Notes: a model not told the origin generated them from the sequence alone. A stretch of DNA of 64,000 bases from Eubacterium pyruvativorans (GCF_900102225.1 NZ_FNBF01000006.1:43008-107007); one strand, 5' to 3'. Positions 1 through 8,442 are shown, numbered from the stretch's first letter. Program-made: numbers and translations.

Positions 1-251
1 ACCGTGTACCGGCCCTCCTCATCATTCACCGAAGTGATGACGCCGATGGGCTTGTTCAGCAGGTAGTAAACCTTCTTCTCCTCCGACCGGATTTTCCGGC
101 CCCCCACGGACACGGTATCCCCCGGCCTGACGTCATACCCCGGCTCCGTCATCTTCTTTCCGTTCACCGTCACCCGGCCCCGGCGGATGAGTTCATCCGC
201 CTTCCGGCGGGAGGTGATGCCGGCGCCGGCGATATATTTATTGATCCTCAT
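1..251 (-). CDS. rluB: rRNA pseudouridine synthase, RsuA/RluB family (N-terminal part only)
   Basis: The gene starts at ATG 251 and runs off the left edge, leaving about 83 residues. The visible part begins MRINKYIAGAGITSRRKAD, the S4 RNA-binding domain that opens RsuA/RluB pseudouridine synthases, followed by the LLNKPIGVITS segment that leads into the catalytic domain. Enzymes of this family isomerise a specific uridine in 16S or 23S rRNA. The catalytic Asp region lies outside the window, so the choice between RluB, RsuA and RluF rests on family resemblance. The start lies 6 bp after the scfB stop, so it is the last visible gene of the leftward mtnA-scpAB operon. Confidence 0.85.
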   Translation of the reverse strand, partial: MRINKYIAGAGITSRRKADELIRRGRVTVNGKKMTEPGYDVRPGDTVSVGGRKIRSEEKKVYYLLNKPIGVITSVNDEEGRYT

Positions 252-257
252 GGTTTT

Positions 258-1670
258 CTACTCCTGTGCGTCTACGGGATCCATCCGTTCCGCAACCTGC
301 ATCATGATGGCACATTCCATCCGCTTCCGGAAGATATCGCAGCCGTACTCATATACACCGCGGATATCGCCGGTGCCGTGGAACGCATTGGCGGCGCATC
401 CGCCGGAGCAGTACAGCCGGGCCCAGCAGTCTCTGCACTCTTCCCGGGCATAGACGTTGCACATCTTGAAATCCTGACGGATATCTTCTCTCTGAATGCC
501 GTTCCAGATGTCCCCCATCTTGAACTGCTCTTCACCCACAAACTGATGGCACGGAAACAGATCCCCCCACGGGGTGACGGCGAAGTACTCCGTGCCGGAG
601 CCGCAGCCGGAAATCCGCTTGTAAATACACGGGCCTCCGGTCAGATCCAGCATGTAGTGATAGAAGGTAATCGGATGTCCTTCCTTCTCTTTCTGCAGCA
701 TGTATTTCGCCAGAATCTCATACTGCTCGTAGATCTTCGGCAGATCCTCCTCTGTCAGTGCATATGGTTCCGACGGATCGCAGACCACCGGTTCCATGGA
801 CAACCGGTCGAACCCCAGATCCACCATGTGGAACAGGTCTTTCGTGAAATCCACATTGTCATGGGTGAACGTGCCCCGCATGTAATATTCCTTGTCCCCC
901 CGGCGCTTCACGAATTCCTGGAACTTCGGAACAATCACATCGTAGCTGCCCCGGCCGTCCACGAACTTCCGGAGACGGTCATGGGTTTCCTTCCTTCCGT
1001 CCAGACTGAGCACCACGTTGTGCATTTCCCGGTTTGCGAATTCCATAACTTCGTCATTCAGGCCCACACCGTTCGTGGTGAGGGTGAACCGGAAATTCTT
1101 CCCGTGTTCTTTCTCAATGGACCGGGCATAGGCCACGGTACCCTTCACCACGTCCCAGTTCAGCAGCGGTTCCCCGCCGAAGAAGTCCACTTCCAGATTC
1201 ACATGGTTTCCGGAGTTTTCGACCAGGAAGTCGATGGCCCGCTTCGCAGTTTCCATACTCATGATGGCCCGCTCCCCGTGGAACTTTCCCTGGCTTGCGA
1301 AGCAGTAGGAACAGTTCAGGTTGCAGGTATGGGCCACATGGAGGCACAGCGCCTTCACTTCGGTGTGCCGTTCCTTCAGAACCCCTGCACTCGGTTCGAA
1401 GATATCCTCTGCGAACAGTTTCTCTTCCTTCGTCAGTTCATCGATATCTGCGAAGGTATCGTCAATATCCTCCGGCGTCACATCGTCCCGGTCAGCGTAT
1501 TTCGCCAGAATCTCACGCTGGATGCGGTCCCGGTCCGGTTCCAGTCCCCGGTCCTTCGCTTCACAAAAAAACGAGATGATGTCATAAGCGACATCATCCA
1601 CGCAATGTACAGAACCGCTGTTCACGTCCAGAACAATGTTATAGCCGTTCAGCTTGTACTGATGAACCAT
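258..1670 (-). CDS. scfB: SCIFF peptide maturase, radical SAM/SPASM thioether-forming enzyme
   Basis: This 470-residue protein has the radical SAM motif CNLNCSYC (Cys116, Cys120, Cys123). A SPASM-type C-terminus is rich in Cys (CGSG, PCH, CRDCWARLYCSGGC, YGCD) and would bind auxiliary [4Fe-4S] clusters. The N-terminal 90 residues fit a RiPP-recognition wHTH domain. SCIFF maturases use S-adenosylmethionine to form thioether links from Cys sulfur to backbone carbons in the SCIFF peptide. The substrate gene lies directly upstream: its TAA stop overlaps this ATG by one base (TAATG), implying translational coupling. Length and order match the conserved clostridial scfAB pair. The mature product's function is not established. 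Confidence 0.93.
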   Translation of the reverse strand: MVHQYKLNGYNIVLDVNSGSVHCVDDVAYDIISFFCEAKDRGLEPDRDRIQREILAKYADRDDVTPEDIDDTFADIDELTKEEKLFAEDIFEPSAGVLKERHTEVKALCLHVAHTCNLNCSYCFASQGKFHGERAIMSMETAKRAIDFLVENSGNHVNLEVDFFGGEPLLNWDVVKGTVAYARSIEKEHGKNFRFTLTTNGVGLNDEVMEFANREMHNVVLSLDGRKETHDRLRKFVDGRGSYDVIVPKFQEFVKRRGDKEYYMRGTFTHDNVDFTKDLFHMVDLGFDRLSMEPVVCDPSEPYALTEEDLPKIYEQYEILAKYMLQKEKEGHPITFYHYMLDLTGGPCIYKRISGCGSGTEYFAVTPWGDLFPCHQFVGEEQFKMGDIWNGIQREDIRQDFKMCNVYAREECRDCWARLYCSGGCAANAFHGTGDIRGVYEYGCDIFRKRMECAIMMQVAERMDPVDAQE

Positions 1671-1813
1671 TACAGGCTCTTCTCACACTTCTGGTTGGCA
1701 ACGCCGCAGGAAGTCTTGCAGGCGGACTGGCAGGAAGTCTGGCACTCTCCGCAGCCGCCGTCAGCGATGCTCGCCTTCAGGTTTCTCGTCTCGATGGTCT
1801 TGATTCTCTTCAT
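1670..1813 (-). CDS. scfA: SCIFF ribosomal peptide precursor (six Cys in about forty-five residues)
   Basis: This is a 47-residue peptide starting MKRIKTIETRNL. Its C-terminal half carries exactly six cysteines in the conserved spacing GGCGEC-QTSC-QSAC-KTSC and a final KC near the end. It is the substrate of the radical SAM maturase encoded immediately downstream. The start at 1813 matches known SCIFF length. An in-frame ATG six bases upstream (1819) would add two residues and sits closer to the GAAAGG ribosome-binding site. SCIFF is nearly universal in Clostridia and supports placing the organism there. Confidence 0.93.
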   Translation of the reverse strand: MKRIKTIETRNLKASIADGGCGECQTSCQSACKTSCGVANQKCEKSL

Positions 1814-1879
1814 ATTCATCACGCCTTTCTCTGCATCTATGTGTTGGCGAAGGCCCTGCTCCGCCACGTTACACCCGTT

Positions 1880-2413
1880 TTATTTTACTCCGCCGCCCGG
1901 GGATTTGTCAAGGCTCGGAGCCAGCAGGCAGCTCACTTCCTCCACCACCTCTTCCACTGTACGGTCATCACTGTCCACGGTCAGATCCGCATGTTTTTCG
2001 TAATACGGAATGCGGTAGCGGTAGAGATCCGCAATGGTCTGACCCGGCTCCAGGGTCACGCCCCGGGAATCCAGATTCGTCAGCCGCTGCTCACAGGTCT
2101 CCTCGGAAATACGGATATATACAATTTTTCCCTGCCGGCGCATCCGTTCGATGGCCTCTTCTGCGAAGATGGCGCTGCCGCCGGTGGCCACCACACACCC
2201 GGTTTCCCCGAAGGTTTCACACACGGATTTTTCCACAGAGAGGAAGTAGTGGTTCCCCTTCGTATCGATGATCTCCTGCAGCAGCATTCCTTCCCGGGCC
2301 TCGATCAGCCGGTCCAAATCCACGAACCGGAGTCCCAGAACCCGGGCCAGTTCCCGGCCCACGGTGCTTTTCCCGCTGGAAGGCATCCCCACCAGTATGA
2401 CATTATCGATCAT
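1880..2413 (-). CDS. aroK: Shikimate kinase
   Basis: The 177-residue protein has the Walker A loop GMPSSGKST (residues 9-17), the substrate Asp segment FVDLDRLIE and the C-terminal RIPYYEKHADLTVD lid segment typical of shikimate kinases. It phosphorylates shikimate at the 3-hydroxyl in the chorismate pathway. The usual GGG substrate loop reads TGGSA here, a small departure. The gene begins 3 bp after the scpB stop, so it is co-transcribed with the chromosome-segregation genes. No other aro gene is in the window. A gluconate-kinase-like relative is less likely given the lid motif. Confidence 0.85.
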   Translation of the reverse strand: MIDNVILVGMPSSGKSTVGRELARVLGLRFVDLDRLIEAREGMLLQEIIDTKGNHYFLSVEKSVCETFGETGCVVATGGSAIFAEEAIERMRRQGKIVYIRISEETCEQRLTNLDSRGVTLEPGQTIADLYRYRIPYYEKHADLTVDSDDRTVEEVVEEVSCLLAPSLDKSPGGGVK

Positions 2414-2416
2414 TTC

Positions 2417-3004
2417 TCACTCCTCCATCTTCATGCGGATCTGCCGGGGGTTCGTCCCCTCTTCATCTTCCTCAATCCCGATGACGTCTCCGATATCGTT
2501 GATCTCCGGCAGTTCCTTTAGGGTGGCGAAGCCGAACTGCTGCAGAAATGTGTCTGTGGTTCCGTAGAGAATCGGGCGCCCCACCCCGGTGGACCGTCCG
2601 CATTCCCGGATCAGGTCCTTCTGCCGGAGCCCTTCCACCACCCGGTCGCAGCGGATGCCCCGGATCGCTTCAATTTCACCCTTTGTCACCGGCTGGCGGT
2701 AGGCGATGATCGCCAGCACCTCCAGGGCAGCCTGGGACAGCCGCTTCACCTTCACCGGGGTGCAGAGCCGCCGGACGAAGCTTCCGTTCGCCGGGTCCGT
2801 GGCCATCTGAAAGGATCGTCCCATGCGGCGGATCCGGATGCCCCGGCCGGCTTCGTCGTATTCCCCGGCCAGCTCCAGCAGAAGATCGGTGCACTCCTGT
2901 TCACTGATATTTAGCGCATTCGCCGCATCCTTCGCCGCCAGCGGCCGGCCCCAGACGAAAAGCATGGTCTCCAGGGCGGCTTTCATTCTTTCCTTGGTGA
3001 ACAA
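2417..3004 (-). CDS. scpB: Segregation and condensation protein B
   Basis: This 195-residue protein has the two winged-helix domains of ScpB. The hallmark LEVLAIIAYRQPVTKGEIEAIRG lies mid-protein, followed by GRSTGVGRPILYGTT. ScpB dimers bind ScpA and SMC to form the bacterial condensin that compacts and segregates chromosomes. Two starts are plausible. TTG at 3004 follows GGAGGAG and overlaps the scpA stop region, giving 195 residues. ATG at 2986 follows AAGGAAAG, giving 189 residues that begin MKAALETMLFVWG. The latter N-terminus resembles other ScpB proteins; the former has the stronger coupling. Confidence 0.93.
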   Translation of the reverse strand: MFTKERMKAALETMLFVWGRPLAAKDAANALNISEQECTDLLLELAGEYDEAGRGIRIRRMGRSFQMATDPANGSFVRRLCTPVKVKRLSQAALEVLAIIAYRQPVTKGEIEAIRGIRCDRVVEGLRQKDLIRECGRSTGVGRPILYGTTDTFLQQFGFATLKELPEINDIGDVIGIEEDEEGTNPRQIRMKMEE

Positions 3005-3820
3005 TTACTCCTCCGTTTCCTCCCCGCCTTCTTCCCCGAAGGTTTCTGCCCGGGGAACGAAATGCTCCAGGCTCCGGCCGCCGTTCATGACGAAGATCTC
3101 TCCGTACAGCGACTTCTGCTCCACATCCAGGTAATGATCCCGGGTCATCTGCAGAACAGACAAAAAACTGACGATCACATCCCGGCGGCTCCCCCCATCC
3201 GGCACCAGTTCTGCGAAATTCCGCCGGGTAACGGCCCGCCCGGTGTTGGCCGGCAGGAAAAGCTCCCGGATGTAACGCATCCGGTTTTCCTGGGTTTCCC
3301 GGTCCCGGCGCAGCACGGAGTAGTGCCGCCTGACCCGTTCCAGCCGCCGTTTCCGGTGGAGGAACTGGCGGAAGGCCCTTGCAAACTCCTGGATGTCCAG
3401 GCGGAGATACTCCTCCGGGTTGTCCCGGAACGCCGAAATATCTTCCTGAGGCTTCGTGAAGACATCTTCCATGACGTTCTCCGCTTCGGCAAGTTTCCCG
3501 GCGGCGGCCCGGCACTTCCGGTATTCCACCAGCCGGCGCACCAGATCACTCCGGGGATCTTCTTCCACCACATTCCCGCCGGCGTCCTGCACCCCCGGCA
3601 GCATCATTTTCGACTTGATCCGGAGCAGCTCCGCCGCCAGCACCATGAACTCCGAAGCGACGTTCACATTCAGTTCCCGCATGGTCTGAATGTATTCCAG
3701 ATACTGGCCGGTGATTTCGGAAATCCGGATGTCGTAGATGCTCATCCGGGCATTTTCGATCAGGTACACCAGCAGATCGAAGGGCCCCTCGAAAACCGGG
3801 AGCCGGACTTTATAGCTCAT
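3005..3820 (-). CDS. scpA: Segregation and condensation protein A (kleisin)
   Basis: The ATG at 3820 gives 271 residues beginning MSYKVRLPVFEGPFDLLVYLIE, the canonical ScpA N-terminus that contacts the SMC neck. An acidic, variable linker follows, and a C-terminal winged helix (about residues 195-250) would bind the SMC head. The kleisin closes the SMC-ScpAB ring. The start lies 11 bp inside the end of mtnA, so translation is probably coupled. A longer reading frame to 3865 adds 15 residues with no homology and was rejected. scpB follows without a gap. Confidence 0.93.
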   Translation of the reverse strand: MSYKVRLPVFEGPFDLLVYLIENARMSIYDIRISEITGQYLEYIQTMRELNVNVASEFMVLAAELLRIKSKMMLPGVQDAGGNVVEEDPRSDLVRRLVEYRKCRAAAGKLAEAENVMEDVFTKPQEDISAFRDNPEEYLRLDIQEFARAFRQFLHRKRRLERVRRHYSVLRRDRETQENRMRYIRELFLPANTGRAVTRRNFAELVPDGGSRRDVIVSFLSVLQMTRDHYLDVEQKSLYGEIFVMNGGRSLEHFVPRAETFGEEGGEETEE

Positions 3821-4976
3821 CTTCCATGATCTTTCTGAGATTTTCCTCGTACGGCGGGCGGACAATTCCCTTCTCCGTCACCACGGCAGTGATGTACCGG
3901 GACGGCGTCACATCGAAGGCGGGGTTATATTTCTTCACGCCCGCCGGCGCCATGGGCCGCTGGTACCACATGCTGCCGATTTCCTCTCCGTCCCGCTGTT
4001 CAATGACGATATCCTCTCCGGTTTTCGTCTCCAGATCAATGGTGGAAGTCGGCACAAACATATAGAACGGAATCCCGTATTCCTTCGCCAGCACCGCCAC
4101 GCCGGAAGTGCCGATCTTGTTCGCCCCGTCCCCGTTGGCGGCCATTCGGTCACAGCCCACCACCACGGCATCGATCCAGCCGTTTTTCATCACCTGATTT
4201 GCCATATTGTCGCAGATCAGGGTCACGTCCACCCCGGCCTTCATCAGTTCCCAGGAAGTGAGCCGGGCGCCCTGCAGGAGCGGCCGGGTTTCGTCAGCGA
4301 ACACACGGAAATCATACCCTCTCTCCTGCCCCACATAGATCGGAGAGAGGCAGGTGCCGTATTTCGCCGTGGCCAGGGTCCCCGCATTGCAGTGGGTCAG
4401 AATGCCCATGTCCGGCTTCAGAAGGGTGAGGCCGAATTCGCCCATCTTCCGGCAGGCCGCTTCGTCTTCCCGCCGGATCTTCTCTGCCTCGTCGAACAGA
4501 ACCCGCTTCGCCCCGGAGATGTCAGGACAAAAAGTACCGGCCCCTGCGTTCCTCATGCCTTCCGCCGTCTTTTCTTCCGCCCTCATTCCTTCCGCCACTC
4601 CGGCGCTTCCCACGGCGTTTTCCGACGGGTTCTGAAGATACCGGTCCAGGCGGCTGCACAGCCGCTCCAGCGCCCAGCTCAGATTCACTGCCGTGGGCCG
4701 GGAACTGTTCAGGTATGCCGCCGTCTCCCGGACGTGCCGGCGGAACGTTTCAGTGTCCCGGGAATCATCCCGCTCCATGGATACCGCCAGACCGTAGCCG
4801 GCGCATACACCGATGGCGGGCGCCCCCCGCACCATCAGCTTCCGGATGGCGTCCCAGACACTTTCTTTCGTTTCCAGCCGGACGTAAACCTCTTCATTCG
4901 GCAGTTTCGTCTGATCCAGAATGACCAGACCCGTTTCCTCTGTGTAGGAAACCGTACAAATATCGTCAATCCCCAT
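3810..4976 (-). CDS. mtnA: S-methyl-5-thioribose-1-phosphate isomerase
   Basis: 388 residues from ATG 4976, preceded by GGAAAGGAAG. Catalytic Cys196 sits in THCNAGTLAT and catalytic Asp276 in GCDRMAANGDGANKIGT, as in the eIF2B-like isomerases. MtnA converts methylthioribose-1-phosphate to methylthioribulose-1-phosphate in methionine salvage. Residues about 115-158 hold an extra Ala/Glu/Gly-rich stretch (ENAVGSAGVAEGMRAEEKTAE) between the N-terminal helices and the catalytic domain that ordinary MtnA proteins lack. No other mtn gene is nearby, so the protein may instead serve a related sugar-phosphate isomerisation. It heads the scpAB operon; the reading frame continues upstream to 5117, across the slt terminator, without a ribosome-binding site. 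Confidence 0.9.
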   Translation of the reverse strand: MGIDDICTVSYTEETGLVILDQTKLPNEEVYVRLETKESVWDAIRKLMVRGAPAIGVCAGYGLAVSMERDDSRDTETFRRHVRETAAYLNSSRPTAVNLSWALERLCSRLDRYLQNPSENAVGSAGVAEGMRAEEKTAEGMRNAGAGTFCPDISGAKRVLFDEAEKIRREDEAACRKMGEFGLTLLKPDMGILTHCNAGTLATAKYGTCLSPIYVGQERGYDFRVFADETRPLLQGARLTSWELMKAGVDVTLICDNMANQVMKNGWIDAVVVGCDRMAANGDGANKIGTSGVAVLAKEYGIPFYMFVPTSTIDLETKTGEDIVIEQRDGEEIGSMWYQRPMAPAGVKKYNPAFDVTPSRYITAVVTEKGIVRPPYEENLRKIMEDEL

Positions 4977-5078
4977 GTATCTGCTCTTCCTTTCCCGAAA
5001 GGACGCCCCGGTCCGAAAAATATAATAACCTATTTTAGCATTGAATCCGGAAGGGGGCAATATTTCCGGCATACAAAC

Positions 5079-5111
5079 AAAACCGTACGGGAACGGATCC
5101 CATACGGTTTT
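5079..5111 (-). terminator. Intrinsic terminator after the lytic transglycosylase gene
   Basis: The two arms (5079-5091 and 5099-5111) pair over 12 of 13 positions, with one C/A mismatch and a 7-nt loop. On the minus strand the stem is followed by TTTGTTTG. It lies 37 bp past the slt stop and upstream of mtnA, separating the two transcription units. Confidence 0.8.
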
Positions 5112-5147
5112 CATCACGGAAAGCGTCTCTGTCAGATCGCTTTCCTT

Positions 5148-5756
5148 TCATTTCAGTGTGTCACGCACCGTCTGCTTCACCTCGTAGTGGTGGGTCTTCA
5201 TGAAACGGTCGATGTTCTTCTTGATTGCAATTCTTCTTCTGGCCGGTTCTTTTCTGTAGTACCCGCTCTTCACAGCGCCGGTGCCGTTCACATACCCGGA
5301 GATCGCCTTGAAATAATTGTTGTTGAATGCATTCATATTATATCTGAGATAACCCGCTCCGGTGCGGATGCTGTGCTTCGCATTCAGCAGGGAGCCGGCG
5401 CTCACACCGCCGAACATCCGTCCCAGGTGGGCGGTGGTCTGCATCAGTCCGTAGTAACCGCAGGAATTGTAGGCACGCTGATTGAACGTGCTCTCACACT
5501 GGGCCATGGCCATCAGATAGCGCTCATTCAGCTTGTTCTTCTTCGCATACTGAATGAAATATCCCGCCATGCTGTCAGCACTCTTCTTGGATACCCGCGG
5601 ATTCACCTTCCGGATATATGCGGAATAGCCTGCCTGCTTGCTGTTGTTCACAGCGCCATAGGACTTCTGTGCCGCACCTGCAATCAGGATCATGCACACT
5701 GCCAGAAGCGCCACCAGCAATACACCCGTCCACTTCTTCATTCTGATATTCCGCAT
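5148..5756 (-). CDS. Secreted or membrane-anchored lytic transglycosylase, SLT domain
   Basis: 202 residues from ATG 5756, with GGAGGG 7 bp upstream. Residues 7-29 form an N-terminal membrane segment (signal peptide or anchor). The SLT fold follows, with the catalytic Glu88 in AMAQCESTFN, the GYYGLMQTT motif (about 100-108) and the AISGYVNGTGAV motif (151-162). Such enzymes cleave the MurNAc-GlcNAc bond of peptidoglycan with formation of 1,6-anhydroMurNAc. The gene stands alone, with its own promoter, its own terminator and an unusually elaborate upstream region, which suggests dedicated control. An earlier in-frame ATG at 5795 lies within the -10 hexamer and is not used. Confidence 0.88.
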   Translation of the reverse strand: MRNIRMKKWTGVLLVALLAVCMILIAGAAQKSYGAVNNSKQAGYSAYIRKVNPRVSKKSADSMAGYFIQYAKKNKLNERYLMAMAQCESTFNQRAYNSCGYYGLMQTTAHLGRMFGGVSAGSLLNAKHSIRTGAGYLRYNMNAFNNNYFKAISGYVNGTGAVKSGYYRKEPARRRIAIKKNIDRFMKTHHYEVKQTVRDTLK

Positions 5757-5793
5757 ACCGTACCCTCCAATCTGCTTTCCAATTGATGGTCCC

Positions 5794-5836
5794 ATTATAT
5801 CGGAGGCGCCGGCAGTATTTCAATTTCTTAAGAAAT
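5794..5836 (-). promoter_or_regulatory. Promoter of the lytic transglycosylase with a palindrome at the -35
   Basis: On the minus strand TTGAAA (5823-5818) and a perfect TATAAT (5799-5794) are separated by 18 bp. The start would lie about 30 bp before the ATG. The 14-bp perfect palindrome ATTTCTTAAGAAAT (5823-5836) touches the -35 hexamer, the expected place for an operator. Confidence 0.75.
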
Positions 5837-5857
5837 CTTTTCACATTCTCAACACAA

Positions 5858-5901
5858 AACAGGCGGAAATTTAGCACTCATACACTAAATTTCCGCCTGT
5901 T
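5858..5901 (-). terminator. Terminator downstream of tagO, perfect 17-bp stem
   Basis: A perfect 17-bp inverted repeat (5858-5874 with 5885-5901) has a 10-nt loop. Reading leftward, the stem is followed by TTGTGTTGAG, a moderate U-tract. It lies about 120 bp after the tagO stop. The rightward side also carries TAATTGTTTA, so it could act in both directions, although no rightward gene needs it. Confidence 0.7.
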
Positions 5902-5935
5902 AATTGTTTATTTACCACTGTTGTATACGATCAAT

Positions 5936-5993
5936 CTTAAGACTTCTTAATAATCCGGGCTTTCTTAAGGATTCCTTAGTCCCGTTCCTTAAG
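5936..5993. promoter_or_regulatory. Cluster of five CTTAA(G) elements upstream of the transglycosylase
   Basis: CTTAA or CTTAG occurs at 5936, 5946, 5964, 5975 and 5988, in an AT-rich stretch between the tagO stop and its terminator. A sixth copy forms the palindrome at the slt -35 (5827). Spacings of 10, 18, 11 and 13 bp put most copies on roughly one face of the helix. The regulator is unknown. Confidence 0.5.
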
Positions 5994-6017
5994 AAATCAT
6001 AACGACCGGATGCCCGG

Positions 6018-7148
6018 TTATTCTTTGTCTGTCTTCGGATGCTTCGCCGCCTTCTCCTGCCGTTCCTCTTCCGCTTTCACATCCACCGCCTTCATCATCG
6101 GCAGCTTGTGATTCGGATCAGTGAGGAACACATAGACATAGAGCACGGCAATGCAGAACAGGGCGAAGGCATCCTTGTAGAGATTCCGGCTGATCAGAAT
6201 CGCCGTCATTCCCATGATGCCGCTGATGCCGTAGATCATCAGCACCGCCCGCCGCTGTCCGTAACCGGAGCGGATGAGCCGGTGGTGCAGGTGCCCCTTG
6301 TCCGCCTCCATGATAGGCCGGTGGTTCACCAGCCGGCGCACAATGGCGAAGAAGGTGTCGAAAATCGGAATACCCAGCACCGCCACAGGCACAATGATCG
6401 CCACCAGAGTGGACTGCTTCAGCGGCCCCACCACGGAAAGAGAGGCCAGCATGAATCCCAGGTACAGCGAACCGCCGTCCCCCATGAAAATTTTCGAAGG
6501 ATAAAAGTTATACGGCAGGAAGCCCACTGCTCCCCCCGCCAGACACACCATGGCCAGACACACCACCGTCATGCCGTAGGTGTCTCCGTGAATATAGGCC
6601 ACGTAGGCGATGGACACCGCAGCGATGGATGCCACCCCCGCCGCCAGACCGTCCAGACCGTCCACCAGATTGATGGTGTTGGTGATGCCCACGATCCAGA
6701 GAACCGTGACCACGAAACAGAGTCCCTCGCCGAACTGCCAGTTGCCGTCCCCAAAAAAGAAGGTGGAAATAAACCGGATCCGGAGACCCATGGCGTACAT
6801 CAGAATCGCAATCAACGTCTCCAATCCGAACTTCAGCTTCGCATTCAGGTTCTTCAGATCATCCGTGATGCCCAGCAGATAGACCAGGGTTCCCCCCAGC
6901 GCGGCTGCCCGGATCCGGGGATCACTGTGGAGCCAGAACAGAATCGGCACCATGGAGCCCACATAGATTGCCAGCCCCCCGAACCGGGGCATGGCGTGAT
7001 CGTGCATCCGCCGCCCGTCCTTAGGAACATCCATGGCGCCGATTTTCGGAGCCAGACGAATCGCCAGGGGCGTCACCAACGCCGCAATCCCCACTGCCAC
7101 CGCAAAAGAAAGGATGACCATCATTTTCGTAACTGTGATCTCTGTCAT
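6018..7148 (-). CDS. tagO: Undecaprenyl-phosphate N-acetylglucosaminyl-1-phosphate transferase (MraY/WecA/TagO family)
   Basis: The 376-residue polytopic membrane protein (about ten helices) has the family motifs [10 protein letters not shown] (53-62), the Asp pair in GITDDLKN (93-100), [15 protein letters not shown] (157-171), [10 protein letters not shown] and the HLHHRLI loop. It transfers a sugar-1-phosphate from a UDP-sugar to undecaprenyl phosphate, the first step of teichoic acid or related cell-wall glycan synthesis. It is probably not MraY itself, since no murein cluster surrounds it and the sequence is TagO-like. Its ATG overlaps the comEB stop by 4 bp, so it is the last gene of a truA-comEB-tagO operon. 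The C-terminal tail (345-376) is charged and cytoplasmic. Confidence 0.9.
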   Translation of the reverse strand: MTEITVTKMMVILSFAVAVGIAALVTPLAIRLAPKIGAMDVPKDGRRMHDHAMPRFGGLAIYVGSMVPILFWLHSDPRIRAAALGGTLVYLLGITDDLKNLNAKLKFGLETLIAILMYAMGLRIRFISTFFFGDGNWQFGEGLCFVVTVLWIVGITNTINLVDGLDGLAAGVASIAAVSIAYVAYIHGDTYGMTVVCLAMVCLAGGAVGFLPYNFYPSKIFMGDGGSLYLGFMLASLSVVGPLKQSTLVAIIVPVAVLGIPIFDTFFAIVRRLVNHRPIMEADKGHLHHRLIRSGYGQRRAVLMIYGISGIMGMTAILISRNLYKDAFALFCIAVLYVYVFLTDPNHKLPMMKAVDVKAEEERQEKAAKHPKTDKE

Positions 7149-7615
7149 TCTTCTCTCTCCAGTCTGTCCACTTCCAGATCGGCTTCGGACAGGATCTCCT
7201 TCGCCAGTGTGTCCGGGTATCCTTCCCGGATCACGATCCGCTCAAGGCCTGCGTTCAGAATCATCTTCGCACAGATGCTGCAGGGATGATGTGTCACATA
7301 GATCGTGCCGCCCTCAATGCTCTGACCCAGGGTCGCCGCCTGAATGATCGCATTCTGCTCGGCGTGAAGCGCCCGGCATAGCTCGTGCCGTTCTCCCGAC
7401 GGCACATGGAGCTTCTCCCGGAGGCATCCCCCCAGCTGTGCACAGTGTTTCAGCCCCTTCGGCGCCCCGTTGTAGCCTGTGGCGATGATGTGCTTATCCT
7501 TCACGATCACCGCTCCCACCTGCCGACGGAGGCAGGTGGACCGCTTCGCCGTCAGCTCCGCCATCTGCATGAAATATTCATCCCATGATATTCTGTCATC
7601 AACATACTCTGACAT
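7145..7615 (-). CDS. comEB: Deoxycytidylate (dCMP) deaminase family protein, ComEB-like
   Basis: The 156-residue protein has the zinc-dependent cytidine/deoxycytidylate deaminase signature: LHAEQNAI with zinc ligand His84 and proton-shuttling Glu86, then [11 protein letters not shown] with Cys112 and Cys115. The extra Cys/His cluster at residues 58-80 ([13 protein letters not shown]) is the second zinc site of dCMP deaminases such as ComEB. The enzyme deaminates dCMP to dUMP for thymidylate supply. The start lies 3 bp after the truA stop with a GGAGG upstream, and tagO overlaps its end. Despite the name no competence genes are nearby. Confidence 0.9.
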   Translation of the reverse strand: MSEYVDDRISWDEYFMQMAELTAKRSTCLRRQVGAVIVKDKHIIATGYNGAPKGLKHCAQLGGCLREKLHVPSGERHELCRALHAEQNAIIQAATLGQSIEGGTIYVTHHPCSICAKMILNAGLERIVIREGYPDTLAKEILSEADLEVDRLEREE

Positions 7616-7618
7616 GTT

Positions 7619-8395
7619 TCATGCCTCCTGATAATATACCTCCACGAGATAGAGCCCCTGGGGCGGCGCCGTGTGCCCCGCCCGGGACCGGTCCCGTCCC
7701 GCAATAATGTCCGCCATCGCTTCCGGCGGGATCTTCCCCAGCCCCACATCCGTCAGGGTGCCTGCAATGATCCGCACCATATTGTACAGGAATCCGTCGC
7801 CCCCTACTTCAATGACGATGTCTCCTTCTCTGCCTTCCTCTACCGACAAAAAATAAACGGTACGTACGGTCGTCCTCCTGGGATAGGAACCCGTCGCCTG
7901 AAAGCAGGCAAAGTCGTGGGTTCCGACCACCTGGGCGGCAGCGGATTTCATCTGTTCCACATCCAGCGGCTTCTCCACATGGTAACGGTAGTTCCGGAGA
8001 AAAACCGGCATCTCCTTCCGGTTCCGGATGATGTACCGGTATTTCTTTCCCTTCGCATCGAACCGGGGATGAAAATCCGCCGGCACCTCCCGGGCCTGCA
8101 CAATCCGGAGGTCTCCATTCACCCCCGGAGACGGCGTCCGGCCCCGGAAGATATGGTTCACCGCCAGGGGAATCCGTTCCACGGGAATGCCGAAGTCGCC
8201 CCGGAATCCCGCCGATGCGCCCAGTGCGTGGACGCCGGCATCCGTACGGCTGGCCCCCTCCACAGTTACCGGGTATCCGCACACGGTGCTGAGCCCTTCT
8301 TCCAGAACCCCCTGCACCGTCCGGACCGACGGCTGCCGCTGCCATCCGGCGAAATTCGTGCCGTCATACTCCACCGTTAACAATACGTTCTTCAT
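7619..8395 (-). CDS. truA: tRNA pseudouridine synthase A
   Basis: The 258-residue protein carries the TruA signature EGASRTDAGVHALG with catalytic Asp52, and the C-terminal FLYNMVRIIAGTL segment. TruA converts uridines 38-40 of the anticodon stem-loop to pseudouridine. In many Firmicutes truA follows ECF transporter genes; here it instead leads comEB and tagO. It starts 47 bp after yhbY, without an evident terminator between them, so it may be co-transcribed with yhbY. Length is normal for the family. Confidence 0.94.
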   Translation of the reverse strand: MKNVLLTVEYDGTNFAGWQRQPSVRTVQGVLEEGLSTVCGYPVTVEGASRTDAGVHALGASAGFRGDFGIPVERIPLAVNHIFRGRTPSPGVNGDLRIVQAREVPADFHPRFDAKGKKYRYIIRNRKEMPVFLRNYRYHVEKPLDVEQMKSAAAQVVGTHDFACFQATGSYPRRTTVRTVYFLSVEEGREGDIVIEVGGDGFLYNMVRIIAGTLTDVGLGKIPPEAMADIIAGRDRSRAGHTAPPQGLYLVEVYYQEA

Positions 8396-8442
8396 CCTGC
8401 ATACCTGCTTCCCGTCCCGTTCTGCCTTCCGTTCCGTCCTGT

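Noticed and set aside
5858..5901. Operator role for the 17-bp inverted repeat
   Set aside because: Its position after tagO and adjoining T-rich sequence make a terminator simpler, though a dual role is possible.
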